Shown here: positions 55,126-64,000 of the stretch, in pieces
Position numbering within the stretch: the first letter of the stretch is position 1
How the letters are laid out: the number at the start of each line of letters is the position of its first letter
Made by a program: the position numbers and the translations under genes
The notes under the pieces: generated by a model
The model's database searches: none
Told to the model about the DNA's origin: nothing
The model's input: the letters and a program-made list of their open reading frames with translations, nothing else
Source: Vitellaria paradoxa
Lineage: Eukaryota > Streptophyta > Magnoliopsida > Ericales > Sapotaceae
Direction of reading: 5' to 3'
DNA: 64,000 bases
NCBI GenBank assembly: GCA_019916065.1
Contig: CM034244.1
Coordinates: 34,409,433-34,473,432 of the forward strand

Positions 55126-55455
55126 GGTGTCATTTGGTTTATTTTCCTATTTTTTTTTTTGTTTTTGTTTTTTTCTATTTTCTATTTTGAACGCATTGTC
55201 ATTTACACTTTTGAAATAAAAAAAATAGCTAAAATGTATTTAGTCATTTATGTTTTAAAAATCTATTTTAGAAAACAAAAAAATGAGTTTACACATAAAA
55301 TGAAAATAATAAAAGTCGTTTTAAGCATTTTTAATCTAAAATATAAAAATCTTAAAACAAAGAAAACAGAATATTTTTTTATTTCCTTGTTTTGAGGGAT
55401 TTTTAGAAACATAAAATATATAAAACAAAAATAAAAAAGCAAACAAAATACCATC
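55126..55455 (+). mobile_element. MITE, local family D, copy 4
   Basis: 330 bp; TTA on both sides (55123-55125 and 55456-55458); starts GGTGTCATTTGGTTTATT, ends CAAACAAAATACCATC. Confidence 0.8.
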
Positions 55456-55458
55456 TTA

Positions 55459-56239
55459 AATATTTTTAATATTTTTCACTATTGTTTAAAACACCAAACA
55501 AGCCTTACATCACATATAAAATAGAGTCTTAGAAAAATGCAGCTGCACCTAGTGTAATTAAAAGCTATGTTGTAAGACGTGTCTTTTCAAATATTTTATT
55601 TTAATAATTTGATGATTATTATTAAATATTATTTATTTGCCTTGTTTCTATACTTAAATTATTTAAATATTATTTAAATTTTACATTAATTATTATCTAA
55701 TTTAATAATTTAATTATCTTAGCAATGCCCTTAGTTACAAATTGTCTTTTTTTTTTCTTTTTTTCTTTTTTTTTCATTTATAGTGTCAGCTTACATCTTT
55801 TTTTAGCCAAAATATGAATTTTATGACTTCCGAGTGAAATACTTTTAATTGAAGAGACTATTATTCCCTTATTATTGCTTTAATAATTCATTATACTTAT
55901 CAAGTTATATTATTTCTTAGCTGAAATACTTAACGAAATAGGATTGGCGGCTGATATGCCAATTAGGTGACTTATAATCTAACATTTCAAATGTATTTAT
56001 GTTGTTTTTGAATTAAAAAAAATGTAAATACACCTAAATCAATAAATTTTAATTTAATAGAGTACATTATTTTTAACTAAAAAAGTATAAATACAACTAA
56101 ATCACTAAATTATAATTCAATAATTTCCCACCTTAATTAATATCACAAAATTAATATAGAAAAGCCACCCCTTCTCAACACTGTAAGCTACACATCGATT
56201 GGTGATGAGGGGACGGTCATTTGTTTGGGGGAGCATTGA
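55459..56239. other. Intergenic AT-rich DNA
   Basis: T-rich stretches near 55745-55780; no gene or bounded repeat recognised. Confidence 0.4.
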
Positions 56240-56305
56240 GGAAAGAGGAGCGTGTGTGTGTCAAGAGACCAAGGAAAGAGGAGCGTGTGTGTGTCAAGAG
56301 ACCAA
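56240..56305. repeat. Perfect 33-bp tandem duplication
   Basis: GGAAAGAGGAGCGTGTGTGT plus 13 more bases occurs twice without change at 56240-56272 and 56273-56305. Confidence 0.9.
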
Positions 56306-56334
56306 GGATCGGTTTATTTATACTTCATAAATAA

Positions 56335-56585
56335 ATTCTTATCTTTATTTTATTTTTTTATTAAATAAAATTATACAATTACTCTCGTTCTTGTAAAATG
56401 ATATTATGAATTCTTACATTTTATTTTATTTTTTTATTAAATAAAATTCACAATTACTCTCATTCTTATAGAAGAATATTTACGAAATTAAAATTATATA
56501 AAATACTTTATTAGAAGAATAAGAGTAGTTGTGTAATTTTATTTAATAAAAAGATAAGATAAAATGTAGAAATTAATTTGTAGGC
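56335..56585. repeat. AT-rich tandem-plus-inverted repeat (hairpin)
   Basis: A unit with TTATTAAATAAAATT and CAATTACTCTCRTTCTT (R = G or A) occurs twice in direct orientation (about 56345-56395 and 56420-56475) and once inverted (about 56513-56575: AAGAATAAGAGTAGTTGTG, then TTTTATTTAATAAAAAG). The result is a large imperfect hairpin, perhaps a degraded MITE. Confidence 0.6.
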
Positions 56586-56639
56586 CCACTATTTTCTATT
56601 TGAAAATCTTAATTCTATATAATTAGATGTTAATAAAAT

Positions 56640-56642
56640 GGG

Positions 56643-56677
<35 letters not shown>

Positions 56678-56868
56678 AGGATAATCCATGAGAAGCATAG
56701 GCTCCTCGTTCAAGACTCAAGCCTTCTGTCATTATTTAAGAGATTGCCTGCTGAAAATCCTAATTCTAAATAATTAGATGTTAATAAAAATTTGGGAGGG
56801 GGGGGGAGATAATCCCCCGCAGATAGGACACCCACGCCCTTCAAAATTTCTTAATTTATTTTTTAGAT

Positions 56869-56905
<37 letters not shown>
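56640..56905. repeat. GA/G-rich runs and TA run
   Basis: GA repeat passing into a G run at 56644-56679; another G run at 56799-56807; a TA run at 56875-56903. The phrases around the two G runs (AATCCTAATTC/AATCTTAATTC, then AATTAGATGTTAATAAAA) are repeated, so 56600-56690 and 56750-56820 are diverged direct duplicates. Confidence 0.6.
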
Positions 56906-56908
<3 letters not shown>

Positions 56909-59714
56909 CACCTATTATATACGCATTATTGGTTTTGGTGAGGACACTTGTGATCCTGACGCAATGGTAGTAGCACATGCAAAAGCCGTTTCAATGAGAC
57001 GAGGACGAAATAAAGAAAGACTCTTCAAGAGAGACCAAACACCAAAAAACGATCAATTGAAGTAACTGAGAATCATGACCTTATTCTAAGATCTTGTAAC
57101 AAGATACGACAAATATCAAAGCAATATACATATACGTCTTTTTTTAATCGAGAGATCCAGACGAATTTACGTGTAGCTCAATTAATTTTTGAAACACTGA
57201 AATTAATGGTCGACGCTGAGAAATACACACATATGCCCAACATATATGCCTAGAAGGAGTGAGGGTGGGGATGGAGTTTTTGCTACACACTTCATATTTC
57301 TAAACCATACAAAAATATATTAAAGAAAAATATTTTAAACTGTGTCAGATCAAATTATTTATTCTAATCTTAACCAATATATATATATACACATACATAT
57401 ATATATGGGAATCTTTCTAATTTCTTGCTTGGCAATTAAGCACAGGTACATGTGCAAGAGGATTCCCCCAGAACAATAATTTTCTGGTGGATTTTAAAAA
57501 AAAATGAACTAATTAATAACTGATCATTACGTGAAAAGAATCTATATATAGCTCAAAACTGGTTTGGGCTAGCTAATTATAAACATTTTACTTATATATT
57601 ATGCGGACAAAAATACTCACCTATATATTTCATAATTAGACAATGTAATTTTTTGACTATAAATAAAGGGAATTACTATTTGCACTCTACTTTTAGTTTT
57701 TTGTACTCCATCTTCTCTCACAATGAATAATATTTATTTGGAGTGCAAGAAATTAAAAGTGGAGTGCAAATAAGCTCACACTAAATAAATTGGGACTAAA
57801 TAATTAAACAGTTACATGATATATTACTCGATTCAGTATACTTAAATGTATTAAAGAAAAAGATCAAAACAATATACACGAAAAAGTCATTTCAAGTCGC
57901 TTTCTCACCAACTCCGTTATTAGATCATCACTAGTATTTATACTTTACCTACCACTTTTATAATCAAATCAATATAATGTCTCAGACATTTTATTTCTAT
58001 AAATACAGGAGACATATGCAAAAGAATGGACTCTTTCTTTTCTGTGATTATAAGTGGTAGTATCTGTTAACTTGAAATTATAGGTGGTATTACTTATTCC
58101 TAACTTGAACATCAGAGTGGCCCTGATGGAGAATCCCTCCAAACTACTTTATTTCACTATTTTCTTTCACACAGACACAGGGACATATATTTAGTATTTA
58201 ATTCATAGAGGGTGAATCTTGCAATTCTCTAACAACCTCAAAATGGTTGTGCTTTCAATACTTGAAAATGGTAACCCTGTTTTTTTTTATGTGCGTTCGT
58301 GTTAGAGTTTATGGAGCTTAACGCTCTATAACTGCACAGATTGATTAATTAATAATAACTAGCGGTCAGCTTTGTTAATAGCATACTGTAAACTGTCGAG
58401 AAAAAAAAAAAAAAAAAAAACCAACTAGTTCATCAATCACTCTCACATAATTTGGTTCGAATGACATATATATTATTACCAACTATAAATATTAGGTTTA
58501 TAATTAATTAATTACAATGAACCATATCAAAATCGCAGCCTAACATGGTACGATAATCCCGTTAGTAGTAAGTGTTGCATTTGTCCCAGATTGATGATAT
58601 GGGATGCTAGCGTCGTGTTTCTGTATCTTAAACTCCCTCCATTTAATAACTAGTTTTTAGAGGCAATTCTTCAAAACTAATGTGTGTCTAATTAATATTG
58701 TTAACAATAAATTTAAATTTGAGTAGGTAAAAATCTTAAAATTATAAAATATTTTCATTTTATGTTTTAAATATTGAATTATGTATTAAATTTTTAATTA
58801 ATTTGTTGTAGGTATTAATTATATTAATATATATAGTTAATAAAATAATAAATACATACCCCCTTTCTTGAACATCATGCATATTTTTAAGGTATCACCT
58901 AGTGGAGTCGTTTACCAGATTTATGGACATGCTGGCGAAGGTTTCAGCTCAATTATATATATATATATATATATATCTCATCACATCACATGTATGGTTT
59001 AAGATTGATATTAAGAAAGAGAAGAGTGTAGCTTACATTTTGTTCTGCGAAAGACCCGGAATGCATCAAAAAGCCAAAAGGGGGAAGTACATTGGTTTGA
59101 ATGTTAGTTCCGTTACACTTACGTTAGAAGAGGCTGTTAATTAAATTAAAATTTAACGATTTAAATATTTATATTTTTTAATGAAAAAAATGATACTATT
59201 CAATTTTAATTCAATAACCTGAGTAGTGTGGTTCGGGAAGTGACATAAAAAATGATCAACTTCCCCACTCCTAAAAGCCCCTCTACCCATAATGTTTTGC
59301 TTCCTGTTTTTTATTGTTAGGTGTTAGTTAGAATTTCTTAAGTTTAAAAAAAAATAGAAATGTTAAGAAAAAATAAAAGAAATATAAAATATTGAATTTA
59401 TAATTTTATATTTGAATAGATTAAAAATAAAAAATAAAAAAAATTGTTAATAAATTAAAATTTTAATTTAATTGTTTTTAAATTTTTTTTTTTAAATTTG
59501 AGACTTTTCTCTCCCATTTTTCGTCACAAACAATATATGAAAAATGAATTTGTATTCTTTTCTTCTTTTGTTAACAAATCTTTAATCCAAACAAAATCTT
59601 AATCTTGAAAGTCAATACATGAGTTGCAAGTTAATTAATAATAGCCATTGGGCCATTAATACGTCTGATGGCTTCATATATCTCACAAAACTGAATTCAA
59701 TGTACCTACAATAA
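56906..59714. other. Intergenic region, no supported gene
   Basis: Contains a compact hairpin at 57678-57770 (ATTTGCACTCTACTTTTAG pairing with TAAAAGTGGAGTGCAAAT), TA runs near 57378 and 58953, and poly-A at 58402. The frame at 58902-59144 is not recognisable. Confidence 0.45.
57678..57770. repeat. Short perfect-arm hairpin element
   Basis: Arms of about 30 bp: ATTTGCACTCTACTTTTAGT... and its complement ending GGAGTGCAAAT, separated by about 25 bp. It may be a very short MITE or a hairpin RNA source; nothing is encoded. Confidence 0.65.
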
Positions 59715-59961
59715 GGATTAGTTTGGAAAGAAAAGTAACTAGCTTAACTAGTTAAAAATAATTCAGTTATTTTTTGTTTGGAAATGAAAAAAAGTGACTT
59801 TTTTAGGGGTGAATTTTTAGTTTTGATTAACTTGACATTTTTATTATTAAAAATTTAAAAAATGTTAAAATGTAAAAGGGTAAATTTGATCAACCACTGT
59901 AACAACTATTGTAACAACTATTTACTGTTGAAGCTAATAGTCACTGATGCCAAACTGAGCC
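59715..59961. mobile_element. MITE flanked by TAA (Tourist-like)
   Basis: 247 bp; starts GGATTAGTTTGG, ends CCAAACTGAGCC; TAA on both sides (59712-59714 and 59962-59964). Confidence 0.65.
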
Positions 59962-59964
59962 TAA

Positions 59965-60440
59965 GTCCTAGATAGTCAGAAAAATTATATGGATATATAT
60001 ATATATATATATATATGCCTCTATACTGAGAGAGACACCAAAGATTTTACGGGAGAGAATGGCGGTGACGAGGTCGAGACAATTCTGGAAGAAATTAATT
60101 TGTGTTTGAGAGTTGTCAACTCTTGACGACAATCTTGGAGGAAATCGGAGAACGATTTCGTGCAGATTTTTAGTATTATTGTCATCTATAAGTATTAGCG
60201 GGTTTATTTAATTAAAATTTCAGATTGATCATAGAGCAGGTGAGGAAATCTTGGAAAATTTTCATTCGGCGGATTCCTAGTTTTATATTTAGCTAGCTAG
60301 CTTGACTTCATCATTAATTAATGTTATTTGGATATATTCTCGATCGACACAGCTTTTTTGAGTTGTTTCATGTTGGTTCTTATTTAATTATTAATCTTAA
60401 CCAAAAGAAAGGATTAGGATTCTCCTCCACTACCGCTTCG
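59965..60440. other. Intergenic DNA
   Basis: TA run at 59996-60015 followed by a GC-richer stretch with a short start (AGAGAATGGCGGTGACGAGG, 60055) that stops after 16 codons. It could be a first exon or a leader; not supported further. Confidence 0.35.
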
Positions 60441-60880
60441 AGGTATAAAAATTAAGATAAAAAGTAATTTATGTTAAAAAATATATATATATATATATAT
60501 ATAGATAAAAAATAAAAATACATAAAATTCGTATGGAGATTTGGATAGATTTTTTAAATCCGCTCGAGTATTTTTTGTCACAAAATTTTTAGAGAATTTG
60601 AATAAATTTTATATAATTTATAGAGATTTATTAAAATTTGTATGGATACATTTGGTTTAGAGTTATAAAAATTAAGATAAACAAATTAAAACTATATATA
60701 TATATATATATATAAAAGATGAATAATGAAAATCTGGAAAATCTATTGGGGGATTTGGATAGATTTTCAAATCCATTCGACTATTTTTTGGCACAAAATT
60801 TTTTAAAAATTTGAATAGATTTTATTGTAATTTATACAGATTTATTGATATTTATATGGATATGTTTGATATAAATTTGT
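60441..60880. repeat. 220-bp diverged tandem duplication with internal TA run
   Basis: ATAAAAATTAAGATAAA recurs at 60445 and 60665. Each unit then has a TA run and GGATTTGGATAGATTTT (or GAGATTTGGATAGATTTT) and TATTTTTTGGCAC/TATTTTTTGTCAC. Confidence 0.7.
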
Positions 60881-61198
60881 AAAAGATTTTTTGAAACTTT
60901 TACAAATGATTCATTGTATGATATAAAATTTATAGCAAATATATATATATATATATATGTATATATTATAATATATTAATCACGTAAGTACCTAACAGAT
61001 ACTCTACAAGTTGGGAACTATATAGTTAAATGAATATCAAACTATCATCATGTATATGTATACACAGACAATCACCTTATATACGTAAGAAAAAGATATT
61101 ATTTTCTCTAAATTACGTTATGGATGATGAGCGAGGATGGTACTGGACAGTGTTATCAGAGCGGGACCAAACCATCCTATTGAACTGACTGGTCTACT

Positions 61199-62095
61199 GG
61201 TCCAACATCTATAGTTTGTCTTGTAGCATAATGAACAACATTAAGGTTTTCAAAGTAGGAAGTGTGCAAGTGATTTTTGGGAAATAAACAATCTTCAATA
61301 AATAATTTATTTTTTATTGAAAACCAAAAAAATTTAAATTCAATACCAAGCATTGTCTCACACAATTTTGCATACTCACATACAATCTATTACCTTTCAC
61401 GTAAAAAGAATAAAATTAATAATTAAATAACTTTTTTATTAAGGAGGCGTTTGAAAGCACAATTTTTTAAAATTTTTTAATAAGTTTTGACTAAAAGTTA
61501 TTAGTTGTAATTTTCAGTGTGTTCGGTGACAAGTAGCAATTTTAAACAATTTTTAGTAACTTTTTACAATTTTTGGATGCTTGATAAAAATTTTGGTAAA
61601 TTTTGATAATTTTTAGTAAATTTTGACAATTTTTAATTACTTTTGGTAACTTTTAGTATCTTTTAATAACCTTTGAGTTGAGAAGTTACAGAGCTGAGAA
61701 GGGGTAAAAGTTGGCAATTTGCCAAATGCTCGCAAATCAAAAGTTAGTAATTTTTTGACTAAAAATTTCGTTGCCAAACGCCCCTTAATGGAGGGAAATA
61801 ATTGTAAGCAATATAGTCCAATATTTGTAGTTTGTATTGTAGTATAATGAACATCATTAGGGTTTTCATAGTTGAAAGTGTGCAAGTGATTTTTGGGAAA
61901 TAAATAATTTTCAAATTTTTATATAATTTAATTTTTATTTAAAAAAAATTAATTCAATACCCAGCATTCTCTCACACAATTTGCATTCTCACGTACAATC
62001 TATTACCTTTCACATAAAAAAAAAAAAACAAATTTAATAATTAGATAGTTTCTTTACTAAATTGAGGGAAATAATTGTTAACAATATAGTCCAAT
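61199..62095. repeat. ~270-bp tandem duplication, one copy split by a MITE
   Basis: Copy 1 is 61199-61442 plus 61787-61815; copy 2 is about 61816-62095. Shared phrases include GTGCAAGTGATTTTTGGGAA, ACAATCTATTACCTTTCAC and GAGGGAAATAATTGT. Copy 2 lacks the MITE and so shows the target before insertion. Confidence 0.85.
61443..61786. mobile_element. MITE, local family B, copy 3, with paralogous empty site
   Basis: 344 bp; begins GGAGGCGTTTGAAAGC and ends GTTGCCAAACGCCCC, bordered by TTAA on both sides (61439-61442 and 61787-61790; a 3-bp TTA or TAA duplication cannot be separated from it). Copy 2 of the surrounding duplication carries only one ...CTTTACTAAATTGAGGG at this point. Confidence 0.85.
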
Positions 62096-62346
62096 CCTCC
62101 TAATTTGGGAAAATTAGCAGAGAGGCTTAGATTAAAGCAAAAAAGAACACTAATTGGCTGAAAATAATGAACTCCCAAAATTTTAACTGAAATTGCTTTC
62201 CAACTTTATACACATAATATCTTATTTATAAACTGTAAGTCTTTCTTATGGTTAATTATGAAATGAAAGAGAAATGAAAAAGAAGAAATCATTGTTCCAT
62301 CAGTGGAATACTGCTACTCTTTCCTTACCATCCCCACCTTAAGTTT

Positions 62347-63732
62347 TCAGGACTGAATGTTAAAATACACAGTATAAGATTCATCTCTTAAGCCTAGTAA
62401 TGGAGTAAGAAGAAAATTCCTTTTCCCCCCTTCTGCCACAAAGCTGATAGGATGATACCTGCTAAGTCCATTTTCCAGTAAGAAGCTTGTCCCCTCTTCA
62501 AACTCTACACCAGATGACTCGGACTTGCAGCTGAGCTTTACGGTCGAACCCGATTCCTGGTTCACACTGCCATACACAAAACAACCTCGCTGGCTCTCTG
62601 ATTCCAAGAACACCGTCTTCGCCATCCCGTTAAGTCCAGCGACCAAACGGAAGACAGAACCACTGCCATCGGAAGAATCTTTAACCAAGAGGCTTTCGTC
62701 CGCTCCTTGGTGTGCCACAACCATTCCGGGCAAATCAAATGGCTCGAGCATGACAGATTTCCCAATAGCATAATTTGGTTCTGAAAATTCTGAGGAAGTC
62801 GAGTCTTTCAAGATGATTCTAAAACTGGCTTGCACAGAAGAATCGGTGCCTGGTTCGGCAAACTTCTCCATTGTGATTGAATAGTTCGAGTTCGCAAAGA
62901 CAAATGTTGAATTTCCAGAGCGTTGGGTAAGAGAAATCAGATGCGAATTGTAAGCAGCGGGAATTGGTGTTATCCAGTCTAAAGGAGATGACGTTGACTT
63001 TGTTTCGATGTCCCAGTCTCCGCTGGAAAGACCAGCAAGTAGGTAGGGGCCATAAAGAATTGCCTGAAGCGAAGCATATTCTGGCCGGTCATCTGAAGTT
63101 TTACCAAAAGAATTCATCAGCCAAAATGAGATATAAAAAAGGCGACTCAGCGTACATAGCTACTGCATTGCGAGGCCTGGGAAGGATTAGACGTAGACGA
63201 GCAACCTTCTCTCTGCAAGCAGAGAGGCTGATTCCAGAATTCTGAATCCTTGACCCTCGGGTCACAATGGAAAAGACTCAAACTCTGCTATCATAAATAA
63301 TATAGTGAGAGCATTACAATACCTTTGATGGCCTCAGTTCTTAGACTCATGGGTAATTGGAGAGTAATTTTGTCACCAGGGCTCCATTTTCTAGTGACTG
63401 ATAAGAAATTACCTGCATCATGAGCAAGAAGATTAAAAATTTTATGCTTTGCTTCAAATTGCCTCAATCAAAGTTAACTTGGATCTCGTTCTCCACCAGA
63501 TGAATGGTCACCTCAGTGGAATTAATGCCTTGAGAAATTAGAACAAACACAACCTGGAAGAAAGATATTTAAATAGTACAAGGACAACAATTTAGGAGGT
63601 GGAAGAGGGATCAAATTGCACACCTGGAGTTGGTACTGCCAAATCTTCACCATTCAATACTGCCTTTGCACCATTTGAGTATGTCCAGGATGGGATACGC
63701 AAATGCAAGGTAGATGCCAGATCCAACCCTTC
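62347..63732 (-). CDS. DUF1680 (GH127-type) protein with AbfB domain, 3' part
   Basis: Three exons in frame, GT..AG introns: 63732-63624, 63412-63323 and 63092-62347 (TGA stop), about 314 residues. The 5' part lies beyond the right edge. Exon 1 gives LHLRIPSWTYSNGAKAVLNG; the next NFLSVTRKWSPGDKITLQLP; the last starts DDRPEYASLQAILYGPYLLA and goes on to a C-terminal arabinose-binding AbfB-type domain (GSVFRLVAGLNG, RGCFVYGSVNQE, LENGLSRYHPISFVAEGG) that ends YTVYFNIQS. DUF1680 belongs to GH127, whose characterised members are beta-L-arabinofuranosidases; plant members are presumed cell-wall or secreted enzymes. The catalytic part is off-window, so activity cannot be checked. The last intron (63093-63322) is mostly an Au SINE. 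No neighbour is related. Confidence 0.9.
63135..63283 (-). mobile_element. Au-type SINE in the last intron of the DUF1680 gene
   Basis: On the minus strand: CCATTGTGACCCGAGGGTCA, AAGGATTCAGAATTCTGGAA (B-box region), CAGCCTCTCTGCTTGCAGAG, CGTCTACGTCTAATCC, CCTCGCAATGC, ending GTCGCC and a run of T, the Au-type end. The intron is 230 bp, so the SINE makes up about two thirds of it. Confidence 0.8.
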
Positions 63733-64000
63733 CTGCATAACTCAAATAAACAGGTGCCCGTTTGGATAAGTAAGGATTTCAAATCATGGATTTGAGATTA
63801 AATTGTATTAATATACAAGCGAGAGAGTTAATTTATATAATAATACATGAAAGTTTTTTAATAATTACTACCAAAATAGTAGTACCACTACTTCCTAAAT
63901 TTGTGGAGTCAGTATTTTCAAATAACTTCCTTTTTGTGGTGATTTCAAATCCATCACGTTAAAATACTCAAAAATCCATACTAACACAATTATATTTGAA
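63733..64000. other. Intron of the DUF1680 gene at the window edge
   Basis: The acceptor AG lies at 63734-63733 on the minus strand. The remaining sequence to the edge is AT-rich and shows no further exon, so the next upstream exon is outside the window. Confidence 0.6.

Noticed and set aside
58902..59144. 80-codon frame with a Tyr-Ile run
   Set aside because: The middle is the translation of a TA microsatellite; the rest matches nothing.
1..64000. tRNA, rRNA and CRISPR signals
   Set aside because: The only tRNA-like boxes belong to SINEs; no rRNA-like block and no regularly spaced direct repeats with unique spacers were seen.

Overview
This window is plant nuclear DNA. It is very AT-rich, has few genes, and carries spliced genes with GT..AG introns, a Ty1/copia retrotransposon primed by initiator-Met tRNA, Au-type and other tRNA-derived SINEs, and many MITEs. 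The gene families (tRNA isopentenyltransferase IPT9, FAR1-related, DRT100-type LRR, a DUF1680/GH127 enzyme with an AbfB domain, a small EF-hand protein) are those of a flowering plant. I cannot name the species.

Layout. 1-4960: intergenic with MITEs. 4961-5275 (-): intronless two-EF-hand protein. 5276-16855: a long repeat-rich interval with two SINEs that have clear target-site duplications, MITEs, an old hAT-like element and a purine-rich tract. 16856-35357 (-): a complete tRNA isopentenyltransferase (IPT9-type) gene whose 11 exons I could join into a 457-codon frame. Its introns hold most of the local transposon load, including a full 5,258-bp copia element (20013-25270, + strand, AATTA target duplication) in a 7.8-kb intron. 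35358-43532: intergenic repeats. 43876 to about 47100 (+): a decayed FAR1-related (FRS) gene with many frameshifts. 47100-53121: repeats. 53122-54210 (-): a DRT100-like LRR gene interrupted by two small indels. 54211-62346: MITEs, hairpins and tandem duplications with no gene that I can support. 62347-63732 (-): the last three exons of a DUF1680/GH127 + AbfB gene that continues past the right edge.

The genes do not form a pathway. The strongest structural themes are: (1) a burst of PIF/Harbinger (Tourist)-like MITEs, twelve of them flanked by 3-bp TTA or TAA, in several families that share GG..TTTGG termini; (2) introns of IPT9 acting as a transposon reservoir; (3) several tandem duplications, one of which preserves the empty site of a MITE insertion; (4) a domesticated-transposase-derived gene (FRS) that has itself decayed. 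I found no undescribed biological system. The novelty lies in the repeat families and in the gene structure. All coordinates and alignments were read by eye.
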